A stretch of 64,000 bases of DNA from contig JBFWOF010000011.1 of the NCBI GenBank assembly GCA_050250665.1, positions 1 to 64,000 of the forward strand. The letters run 5' to 3'. Of this stretch, positions 17,679 to 27,243 are shown one piece after another (position 1 is the stretch's first letter; each line of letters opens with the position of its first letter). This DNA comes from JADKFD01 sp050250665. GTDB taxonomy: Bacteria > Pseudomonadota > Gammaproteobacteria > Xanthomonadales > SZUA-5. Position numbers and translations under genes: made by a program. The notes beneath the pieces are model-generated. The model worked only from the letters and a program-made list of their open reading frames with translations. It made no database searches and was not told the DNA's origin.

Positions 17679-18833
17679 ATGCCCGCCCTCAGCATCGCCA
17701 TCCATGCCCTGTTTGCCCTGGGTCTGGCACAGGGCATGTTTCTGTCGCTGCAGTTGTGGCGTCTGCGCGACCGCAACCGCTTCGGATACAGCCATCTGCT
17801 GCTGGCCCTCGCAGCCTTCATGGCGGTCATGGTGGAACAATGGGTGATTTACGCCGACGGCTGGCGAGCCTGGCCCCATGTGCTGCGTGCCACCGTCTGG
17901 ATGCCCTTCCTGTTCGGTCCGGGGCTATGGTTGTTCGTGGTCAGTCTGAGCCGACCGCGCGGGCGCTTCGGCGATGCGCTGCATTATCTGCCGGCGGCCA
18001 TCGCCCTGGCCTATTTCCTGCCATTTTTGCTGCAACCGGGCGCCGACAAGATTGCCTTCGTCCTTGGCACCCATACGATTCCGCTCGAATCGAGTGTGTT
18101 CGGTCTGGCCAAGGCGGTGTCACTGTTGTCCTATGTGATCGCCATCCGCTGGCGCCTGCGCCGGCAGTCCGGGATCGCGGACAATCCGCTGACACGCCGC
18201 TTTGCCCTCGTGACCGATGTGTTCCTGCTGTTTCTGTTCGGGCTGCTCGGCACCTTTGTGGCCGAACATCTGGTCGGCGATCTGCAGATTCCCTCGGATG
18301 TGCTCGCGGCGGTTGGCTTCAGCCTGTTCATCTATGCCGTGAGTCTGATCGCGGTGGCTTACTGGCGCGATTTTGCGCTGTCGCTGGCGCCACCGCCGAC
18401 AGCCGAGAATCCTGAGCTCGCCGAGCCTGAGATCGATGCGGACCCGGCCGCACCGGCGCGCAACCGTCTGCTGGACGAGGACAGCACGGCCAAGCTCTAC
18501 CAGCATGTGTGCACCGAGGTTCGTTCACGCCGGCTCTATCGCGAACCGGGTCTGAAGATCGATGATCTGGCTGCGGCCCTGGAACTGCCGGTGCACTATC
18601 TGTCCTATGCCATCAATTCCGAGTCGGGTCGCAATGTGCAGTCCTGGCTGAATCAGCTGCGGGTCGCGGAAGCCATGGAGGCCCTCGCCAGCGCCGATGC
18701 CGATTCGGTGTTGGCGGTCGGGATGGCCGCCGGCTTCAACAGCAAGGCCTCGTTCAATCGGGCCTTTCGTGCCGAAACCGGGGTGTCACCGGGCGAGTTT
18801 CGCGCCCGGAGCAGGGCTCAGATCGCAAACTGA
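17679..18833 (+). CDS. Membrane-bound AraC-family transcriptional regulator
   Basis: Residues 1-235 hold seven hydrophobic helices (ALSIAIHALFALGLAQGMFL, then SHLLLALAAFMAVMV, up to AAVGFSLFIYAVSLIAVAYW). After an acidic linker, residues about 270-384 form an AraC/XylS two-helix-turn-helix domain: LYREPGLKIDDLAAALEL with LSYAINSESG, then VGMAAGFNSKASFNRAFRAETGVSPGEFR, which is the second, most conserved HTH. Such proteins sense a signal in the membrane and bind DNA directly. The regulator is divergent from the Tat amidase, with 79 bases between starts, so it may control the amidase or itself. The start lacks competitors. Confidence 0.9.
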   Translation: MPALSIAIHALFALGLAQGMFLSLQLWRLRDRNRFGYSHLLLALAAFMAVMVEQWVIYADGWRAWPHVLRATVWMPFLFGPGLWLFVVSLSRPRGRFGDALHYLPAAIALAYFLPFLLQPGADKIAFVLGTHTIPLESSVFGLAKAVSLLSYVIAIRWRLRRQSGIADNPLTRRFALVTDVFLLFLFGLLGTFVAEHLVGDLQIPSDVLAAVGFSLFIYAVSLIAVAYWRDFALSLAPPPTAENPELAEPEIDADPAAPARNRLLDEDSTAKLYQHVCTEVRSRRLYREPGLKIDDLAAALELPVHYLSYAINSESGRNVQSWLNQLRVAEAMEALASADADSVLAVGMAAGFNSKASFNRAFRAETGVSPGEFRARSRAQIAN

Positions 18834-18893
18834 GGCGCCATCCGGTCGCCAAGACCCCAATCTGGGCCTCCCTCAATATCGTCGGAGCCCCGG

Positions 18894-20639
18894 ATGAATC
18901 CCTTCCTGCTGTCGCTGATCGCCCTGTTGCTCTGTTGCCTTGCTGGCCCACCCCATTCCCACGCCGCAGCAACACCTGCCCCTGCCTCCATTGCTGAACT
19001 GATCGCCCATGCCGACGCTGCCTACGGCAGCGACGACTGGGCCGAATACGCGCGCATCTACGGCGAATTGAGCCACCAGAGCCCGGACAAGGGCGAATAC
19101 TGGTATCGCCTGGCGCGGGCAGAACAGGCGCTGGGGCATCTGGACGCCGCTGCGGCCAGCTACCAGCGCGCGCTGGACTGCGGTTACCTCGCCGCCCGCA
19201 CGCTGCTGCGACTGTCCAGCCTGGAGGCCAGCCGCGGCCATGCGGAACTAGCGGTAGCGCTGTTCGAACAGGCCCGCGCCCATCATCTGGCCAACGCCGA
19301 ACAGGCGCTGCAGGAAGATCCCGCACTGGCGGCCTTACTCGGCGATCAGCGATGGCGCGCGCGTCTGTTTCCGCGACTGGACGATGGTGCCGATGACCTC
19401 AGCCGTTGGCGCACCGACCTCGACTTTCTGGAACAACGCCTGCCCGAAACGCATTGGGATCTTTTCGGACAGGTCAGCGCCGATGCCTGGCGCGCCGAGC
19501 TGCAGCAACTCAAGGCCGATCTGCCCAGACTGGAGAACTGGGAGCGCTCGGTGCGCCTGATGCGCTGGGTGCGCCTGGGCCAGTCCGGCCATACGCTGCT
19601 GATACCGCCCTTTCAGGGCGCTGATGCCTTCCATCTGGCGCCGATCAAGCTGGCCTGGTTTGGCGACGGGCTCTATGTGCAGGCCGCGCCAGTGGCGCAC
19701 TCGGACCTGGTCGGACAGCGGGTACTCAAGCTCGGCAAAGCCACGCCCGAAGCCGCGCTGGCCGCGCTGGAAGCGCTGGTGCCACATGAGAACGACTCCG
19801 CCCTGCGCCAGTTCTCGCCGGTCTTTCTGGCCATACCCGAGTTGCTCAAGTTTCATGGCTGGCTGGAGCAGCGCGAGTTCCTCGATCTGCAACTGGTCGA
19901 TCGCAAGAGTAGGACCCACAGCGTGCGTATCGCGGCGCCGACGCTGACCATGGCGACACTGCAGGCACAGATCGAGTTCCCCGAAGGCCCAGCCGACTGG
20001 ATCCGGGCGCGCGCGGCCAGCACCCGACCGGCGCCCCTGTGGCTGGCACGCAGCAGCGAGAACTACTGGTTCGAGTCACTGCCCGATCAGCATCTGATCT
20101 ATTTCCAGTTCAACACCGTCCGCGACGATGAAGACGAGAGCCTGGAAGCCTTTGCCGCGCGCCTGCAGACGGCACTGGCGGCCGACGACAGCGAAGGTCT
20201 GGTGATCGATCTGCGCCACAACCGCGGCGGCAATGGAGAACTGCTGGAGCCCTTGCTGCAGGCATTGATTGCCACACCCAGGCTGCATCAGCGAGGGCGC
20301 CTGTATGTGCTCATCGGTGGCCGCACCTTTTCGGCCGCAGCGCTGTTCATCGGCGATCTGGAACGCCAGCTGGCGCCGATCTTCGTCGGCGAACCGTCGG
20401 GAGCGGGCCCGGTGCACCTGGGAGAGGACAACATGATCCTGCTGCCGAACACCGGTCAGGTGGTACTGGCCGCCAGTCGATTATTCGTGCACTCCTTCTC
20501 CGACGACTATCGCCGCGCCATCGCGCCGGATCTGGCCGTGCAGCCGCGATTCGCCGACTATCGCGACAACCGTGATCCGGTGCTGGAGGCCGCGCTGCTC
20601 GACTGGCGCGCAGGCCGCAAACGGCTCGAAACTCGCTAG
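18894..20639 (+). CDS. Exported TPR protein with S41-type C-terminal peptidase domain
   Basis: The 581-residue product has a signal peptide (MNPFLLSLIALLLCCLAGPPHSHAAA), then TPR-like helices at about 30-140 (WYRLARAEQALGHLDAAAASYQRAL). A middle part has no clear PDZ core, although GLYVQAAPVAHSDLVGQRVLKLG resembles a degenerate PDZ strand. The C-terminal part reads LVIDLRHNRGGNGELLEPL and VLIGGRTFSAAALFIGDLE, the S41 (tail-specific protease) region with the nucleophile Ser of TFSAA retained; the usual Lys is not obvious. It probably works in the periplasm. The stop codon overlaps by four bases the end of the convergent hydroxylase gene. Confidence 0.8.
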   Translation: MNPFLLSLIALLLCCLAGPPHSHAAATPAPASIAELIAHADAAYGSDDWAEYARIYGELSHQSPDKGEYWYRLARAEQALGHLDAAAASYQRALDCGYLAARTLLRLSSLEASRGHAELAVALFEQARAHHLANAEQALQEDPALAALLGDQRWRARLFPRLDDGADDLSRWRTDLDFLEQRLPETHWDLFGQVSADAWRAELQQLKADLPRLENWERSVRLMRWVRLGQSGHTLLIPPFQGADAFHLAPIKLAWFGDGLYVQAAPVAHSDLVGQRVLKLGKATPEAALAALEALVPHENDSALRQFSPVFLAIPELLKFHGWLEQREFLDLQLVDRKSRTHSVRIAAPTLTMATLQAQIEFPEGPADWIRARAASTRPAPLWLARSSENYWFESLPDQHLIYFQFNTVRDDEDESLEAFAARLQTALAADDSEGLVIDLRHNRGGNGELLEPLLQALIATPRLHQRGRLYVLIGGRTFSAAALFIGDLERQLAPIFVGEPSGAGPVHLGEDNMILLPNTGQVVLAASRLFVHSFSDDYRRAIAPDLAVQPRFADYRDNRDPVLEAALLDWRAGRKRLETR

Positions 20640-21241
20640 CGCCTGCGCGCGGACTTCGACACATAGTAGGTGCCGAAGACGATGTCCCACAGCGGTGAGG
20701 TCACGCCGAAATTGTGATCGGGGTGGTGGTGGTGGATGTGATGATTGGCCGCCCAGCGACGACCCAGTCGATTCCGGAATCGGGCGCGATGGATCCAGTC
20801 ATGGCATAGCCCGTAGGCACAGTAGCCACCAGCGATGCCGCCAGTGAACAGCAACGCGTCGCTGAGCGGCATCAGTTTGGAGAACAGCGCGGCCAGCACC
20901 ACCAGGAAGATCGGTGGCAGGAAGAAGGGCAGCGAACCGATGCCGGTCGGATCCTGGTGGTGCCGGCGGTGACCACGTTCCATCGCCTGCTCGGGCCCGT
21001 GGAAAAGCCAGCGGTGGAAGCTGTACTCGATCAGGCTGAAGAGCAGCAGACCCGCCATCAGGGTGAGAGCCGCGGAGATCGGATGGGTGTCTGGACGGGC
21101 CAGCCCCAGGCTGACGAAGCCCAAGCACATGCCCACGTCAGCGACCAGCGCAGCACGCTGGTTGGCTTTGGTGACAGCCAGCCGCTCGAAGCCATCGAGT
21201 ATCGCATCGGCCCAAGCTATCCGTATTCCCGGAGACGACAT
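20636..21241 (-). CDS. Fatty acid hydroxylase / sterol desaturase superfamily membrane enzyme
   Basis: The di-iron histidine clusters are present in order: FHRWLFH, HRRHHQDP, HDWIHR and NHHIHHHHPDHNFG. Hydrophobic segments between them (AALTLMAGLLLFSLIEY and FLPPIFLVVLAALF) match the usual four-helix membrane layout. Members hydroxylate or desaturate sterols, fatty acids or carotenoids using oxygen in the inner membrane. The 201-residue form from the ATG at 21241 (MSSPGIRI) is preferred, with AGGA upstream; the frame stays open to 21319, and MRWFSTLVIGLSMPGYAAW could be a real extra segment. The end overlaps the convergent S41 gene by four bases. Confidence 0.85.
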   Translation of the reverse strand: MSSPGIRIAWADAILDGFERLAVTKANQRAALVADVGMCLGFVSLGLARPDTHPISAALTLMAGLLLFSLIEYSFHRWLFHGPEQAMERGHRRHHQDPTGIGSLPFFLPPIFLVVLAALFSKLMPLSDALLFTGGIAGGYCAYGLCHDWIHRARFRNRLGRRWAANHHIHHHHPDHNFGVTSPLWDIVFGTYYVSKSARRR

Positions 21242-21481
21242 CTGCAATCCATCCTGCTGCGGCCAGGCCGCGTACCCGGGCATGCTGAGCCCAATCACTA
21301 GTGTAGAAAACCAGCGCATTGCATTGCATCGCTGGATGAATCCAGGAAAACGGCCAGCGCCGGGAACGCGGTGACTGCATCCGCCAGCGACACCATGGCA
21401 GAGCTTGGAAAGCCCGACGCGGTTGCCCAGCGGGGCGCCGCGCCCCTATTCGAGCGCGGAGGGTACCTTGCCGATCGCGAG

Positions 21482-22435
21482 TCAATGCCCGGAAGGCGCC
21501 GTCCCGATGTCGGCTGCAGTCTCGTCGGTCAACCAACGCAGGGTGTTCAGTACGAACTGCTTCCAGTCGTAGCCTTCGGCATTCATGCCCAAACGCACGC
21601 CGGTTGCCTTGATCTTCATGGCCACAAAACCGTTGGAATCGCCCAGCGCGACTACTTTCCCGCGCCCCACCCTGCCCGCCAGCGCCTGCGAATCTCCCAT
21701 GCCCACCGGGCCGACGCCGGTCGGGTGTACGGTGTTCACCGCAGTCGGTGCCAGTGTCAGCAGCCTCACATAGTTCTTGCCGCTGAGCGAACTGCCGCCA
21801 TAAGTGGACAGCGCCGTGATCTGCTCAGCGGCAGAGCGCCCCTGCGTGATCGGGTGGTCGGGATTGAGCAGGCCATTCTCGCGGGAATACACAATCCAGG
21901 CTGGCTTTCCCCCCGTCGGATTCTGATGCTGCTCATCGATGACATAGCCCACGCTCGATTCGATATCGAATCGCGCCAGCAAGGGATTGATCGCCTGATC
22001 AAAAGGCGCATGTTCGCTGAACACCAGCAGCGAACCGCCCGCTGACACCCACTCGTACAGGCGCTCGATCTCGCTCGGGCTGAAGGTGCTTTCGTCCGTC
22101 ACTTCCGTCTTCGTGCCGAACTCAAAAGGCAAGGCGGTGATGATGACCACCAGATCCACCGGGTCGAGATCGGTCTGGTCCAGGGACTGCTTACCGACGC
22201 TGACCTTGAAACCGTCGGCCCGCGCGACCGCAAGAAAGGGCTCGATGAATCCTTCTTCCACAAAGACGTTCTGATGGAAGCCGTCGACGAGGATGGACGG
22301 ACCGGTGCCGGCCGCATGGCGCGGTTGGACCACATCGGCCTTGAATTCGCTGTCATTGCCGAGCGGCCAATCGTACGCGGCGGATGCGGTGCTGGCCCAG
22401 AGCAGCGCAGTCAGGACAAGGCTGATCGCTTTCAA
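21482..22435 (-). CDS. Exported DUF4350-like protein (glutamine-amidotransferase-like fold)
   Basis: The 317-residue protein begins with a signal peptide, KAISLVLTALLWASTASA. The body has DGFHQNVFVEEGF, VDLVVIITALPFEF, ERLYEWVSAGGSLLVFSEHAPFD, NPDHPITQGRS, and GRGKVVALGDSNGF, the pattern of DUF4350/GldG-like domains that hold a class-I glutamine amidotransferase fold without catalytic Cys. They often act with membrane transport or gliding systems, but nothing like that is nearby. The start is inferred to be TTG at 22435: GGAGG stands six bases upstream, no ATG or GTG is near, and the frame further upstream translates repeat family B. Function is unknown. Confidence 0.72.
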   Translation of the reverse strand: MKAISLVLTALLWASTASAAYDWPLGNDSEFKADVVQPRHAAGTGPSILVDGFHQNVFVEEGFIEPFLAVARADGFKVSVGKQSLDQTDLDPVDLVVIITALPFEFGTKTEVTDESTFSPSEIERLYEWVSAGGSLLVFSEHAPFDQAINPLLARFDIESSVGYVIDEQHQNPTGGKPAWIVYSRENGLLNPDHPITQGRSAAEQITALSTYGGSSLSGKNYVRLLTLAPTAVNTVHPTGVGPVGMGDSQALAGRVGRGKVVALGDSNGFVAMKIKATGVRLGMNAEGYDWKQFVLNTLRWLTDETAADIGTAPSGH

Positions 22436-22610
22436 GGGAGTCCTCCATTCTGGCCATGGGAGAGGCAAGCGGCGCCGGACCCAGTCCCGACCGCGGACTG
22501 GACGCTCTGCAGGGTACGTCGGCGACCGCGGATACACACGGATTATTTGCCAGGAACGATGCGGAGCGGGAATCTGCCCGATCCTGTATCGACAGGTCAT
22601 CGCGAAGTCG

Positions 22611-22689
22611 TAGGTTGGGCTAAGGCCGCAGGCCGTGCCCAACAAGGGCAAGGGTGTAGGTTCGGCCAGGGCCGCAGGCCGTGCCCAAC
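22611..22689 (+). repeat. Repeat family B, two tandem units
   Basis: Two direct copies of a 33-35 base unit, TAGGTTGGGCTAAGGCCGCA plus GGCCGTGCCCAAC at 22611-22643 and a slightly changed one at 22656-22689. Each unit is itself partly palindromic (GGTTGGGC with GCCCAAC). The same unit occurs as an exact inverted pair at 26895-26982. Confidence 0.85.
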
Positions 22690-22840
22690 AAGGGCGCACC
22701 TGGATGACCTTAACGGAATCCTGTCCAAAACAAGCCATGTCGGGACTCTGCGGACCCGCAATTCGCATCAAACAAAGCATGGGCATGGCACACGAAGGCG
22801 ATGACGCGCACGGGTGCGAGCCATGCCCTGACAAAAACGG

Positions 22841-23314
22841 TCAATCCGGCCGCTCGCAAACCTGGTCATTGCACGCTTGCGAACGCGCCTGCGCCCGCCG
22901 CGCCAGCCACTCCACCAGCCAGCCGAAGGCGGTGGTGAAGCCGATGCGCGACAGCAGCATGCGATGGCGGGCAATCCACGGATAGACCCAGTCCCAGAAG
23001 GGCCGCAACACCCGGTTTGACCACAGTCCGGCAATGGCATCGATGCCAACCGCACGATAGGCCAGCACGAACACATCGACACCGATGAACCAACGCCCCT
23101 CGGCGTCGCGGGCATGGATCAGGGTCATCAGCTGCGGCACCTGGAAACCGGCACGCTCGACTTCGGGATCACGAAAATCCGGGGCCGAACAATCGACCAA
23201 TCGCAATTGCTCGCGCCGATCATGCTCGCGCAGGGTGTGCATCTCCTTGCGGCACAGCGGGCAACTGGCGTCGTAATAGATCGTCAGCGGCATGGCGGCT
23301 GTCAGTGCACTCAC
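22841..23314 (-). CDS. DUF393 / DCC-family thiol-disulfide oxidoreductase-like protein
   Basis: The N-terminus reads PLTIYYDASCPLCRKEM, which contains the DxxCPLC motif that names the DCC family; it resembles a thioredoxin-type CxxC site. VDVFVLAYRAVG and a C-terminal segment with several aromatic residues complete the usual domain. Length (157 residues) is normal. Family members are thought to be redox-active, but no substrate is known. The GTG at 23314 overlaps the TGA of a 23-codon frame that in turn overlaps the hydrolase stop, so translation is probably coupled. An ATG seven codons later (MPLTIYYD) is a possible alternative start. A truncated paralogue lies at 36132-36189. Confidence 0.85.
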   Translation of the reverse strand: MSALTAAMPLTIYYDASCPLCRKEMHTLREHDRREQLRLVDCSAPDFRDPEVERAGFQVPQLMTLIHARDAEGRWFIGVDVFVLAYRAVGIDAIAGLWSNRVLRPFWDWVYPWIARHRMLLSRIGFTTAFGWLVEWLARRAQARSQACNDQVCERPD

Positions 23315-23382
23315 GGGATTTCCCCTACCATTGCACCGTTCCGAAGCCGTTCGAAACGCGGCTGCTCACCGGTCTCGATCAT
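23311..23382 (-). CDS. Small overlapping ORF (23 codons) linking hydrolase and DUF393 genes
   Basis: The ATG at 23382 overlaps the hydrolase TGA as ATGA, and its own TGA overlaps the DUF393 GTG as GTGA, so ribosomes could pass through all three frames. The peptide starts MIETGEQPRFERLR and ends VGEIP; it has no membrane segment or known motif. In the paralogous locus a 149-residue frame sits in this position, starting with the same kind of ATGA overlap. It may be a remnant of such a gene or only a coupling bridge. Protein expression is unproven. Confidence 0.4.
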   Translation of the reverse strand: MIETGEQPRFERLRNGAMVGEIP

Positions 23383-24290
23383 CGCGCCCTCTCGAAACCC
23401 TGATGGATGTAGGCAATGGCGGCCTCGTGTGCGGCGAGTTTGCCGGAGACCTTGAGCCAGGTGCCTACATCGTGGCCTACCGATGGGTTCATGAAACTGT
23501 CGACGCTGACGCCATCCTCGCGCAGCTTGCGCACGAACAGCTCCTGCTCGGCCCGTGGGGCTTCGTACTCGCCGTAGATGCTGAAGGTCCTCGGCATGCG
23601 CGACAGATCCTCCGCCCACAAGGGCGAGCCCAAGCGACTCCGGGCATCGTCCTTGCTCTCGAAATACTGGTCCTTGCACTCCGGCCAGGAGGAACCGCCG
23701 CCGTCCAATGCAGCGTAGACCAGCAGCAGAAAGGCCAGCTCCGGCGCGTCCGGCTCGTCGGCCAGACGCAAGGCGGCGGCGGCCGCCAGATGGGCACCGG
23801 CGCTCTCGCCACCGAGCGCTATCCGGGATCGGTCGACGCCAAGTTCAGGGGCGTGATCCCATACCCAGCGGATGCTGTCGTAGACATCGTCGTGTGCGGC
23901 CGGGAACTTGTGTTCGGGCGCCAAACGGTAGTCGATGGCGATGACCTTGGTGTTGCCCTTCAAAGCCAGATAGCGGCTGATCTCGTCATGACTGTCCAGA
24001 CTGCCCGCTACCCAGCAGGCGCCGTGTACATAGATCAGCAGCGATGGCGGGGTCGCGGCGACCGGGTCATAGATGCGGATCTGGATGTCCCGGTCACCGA
24101 GGGTGATGGTACGGTCCTCGATGCTGGCCAGTTCGAACTGGCTGGGCGAGGGGCGCATGGCCTCGACCTGCTGGCGGAAGGCAGCAATGCTCTCCGGCGT
24201 CGACAGCCACGCATCTTCGGCCTGAATCGTGAATGCGGCCATGCCGGCGATCAGCATCAGCATGATTCGTTGGATCATGGGCATCGCCAC
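23379..24290 (-). CDS. Exported alpha/beta hydrolase (hormone-sensitive-lipase-like esterase)
   Basis: The 303-residue protein has a signal peptide (MIQRIMLMLIAGMAAFTIQA after the first few residues). The hydrolase core has SLLIYVHGACW (oxyanion HGxxW), VIAIDYRLAPEHKFPAAHDD, and the nucleophile elbow GGESAGAHLA. The C-terminal half has SVGHDVGTW with the catalytic His. The acid may be in SIYGEYEAPRAE, where Glu or another residue replaces the usual Asp. Likely activity is ester hydrolysis in the periplasm. It is the first gene of a coupled operon with the 23-codon frame and the DUF393 gene. A C-terminal fragment of a paralogue lies at 36649-36735. Confidence 0.85.
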   Translation of the reverse strand: MAMPMIQRIMLMLIAGMAAFTIQAEDAWLSTPESIAAFRQQVEAMRPSPSQFELASIEDRTITLGDRDIQIRIYDPVAATPPSLLIYVHGACWVAGSLDSHDEISRYLALKGNTKVIAIDYRLAPEHKFPAAHDDVYDSIRWVWDHAPELGVDRSRIALGGESAGAHLAAAAALRLADEPDAPELAFLLLVYAALDGGGSSWPECKDQYFESKDDARSRLGSPLWAEDLSRMPRTFSIYGEYEAPRAEQELFVRKLREDGVSVDSFMNPSVGHDVGTWLKVSGKLAAHEAAIAYIHQGFERAR

Positions 24291-24440
24291 TGCGTCGGAA
24301 TCGGACCCACAGTGTCGACAGGGCGCCAGGCAATAGCAACCGCTTCAGCGAGCTCATTGTCGAAGTGACTTGCGAACGTTGTGAATAAAACGACGCCGTC
24401 TGGGTGAGAATGCAGCCATCAGACCGGAGATGAGCTTGCG

Positions 24441-26675
<2,235 letters not shown>

Positions 26676-26894
26676 CCGGCGCGACCGGAGGTTGCCCGAT
26701 GACCGCAAGCTGTCCCCGAAGGCCAGCTTGCGGTCAGGGTGCGCAACGAGAGCGACGGTGTACGAGGCATTTGTAGTGCCGAGCTTGCTCGGCAGGATGT
26801 GCGACTGATCTGACATGCAGGAAGAGCCAGGGCCGAAGCCCGGCAGAAGCAGCGGAGCGAGCTCCAATGCTGTCTAGATGGGTGACGGCGAGCA

Positions 26895-26982
26895 GCGTAG
26901 GTTGGGCTAAGGCCGCAGGCCGTGCCCAACGATCTGGCGCATCTTCGTTGGGCACGGCCTGCGGCCTTAGCCCAACCTACGC
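26895..26982. repeat. Repeat family B, perfect inverted pair
   Basis: Two 38-base arms, 26895-26932 and 26945-26982, are exact reverse complements around a 12-base loop. Each arm contains the family B unit (GTTGGGCTAAGGCCGCAGG and the rest). The RNA would form a very stable hairpin. It lies 220 bases after icd and could act as a terminator or protect the 3-prime end. The remaining gap from 26983 to 27243 is lower in GC and probably holds the promoter of the next gene. Confidence 0.9.
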
Positions 26983-27243
26983 AAAGCAAACAGTATTGGA
27001 GCAAGCTCGAGCAAGCTCCGCTCTACCAAAGCGTCGGTGTACGAGGCTGTGGTAGCCGCATCGTTTGGACACCCGAAAAAATCAGGCATTCGACGGATGC
27101 GTCGTCTGCCGAGGCGGATCCGTTTTGTAGTGGCCGAACGGACACGCGAGGAACCCTGCGGTTTGCGCGGCACACCGAAGCAAGCCTCACACCGATTCCG
27201 CGCTTTGCTATGATGTTAAGTTCTGTAACGCAATCAGAATGCC

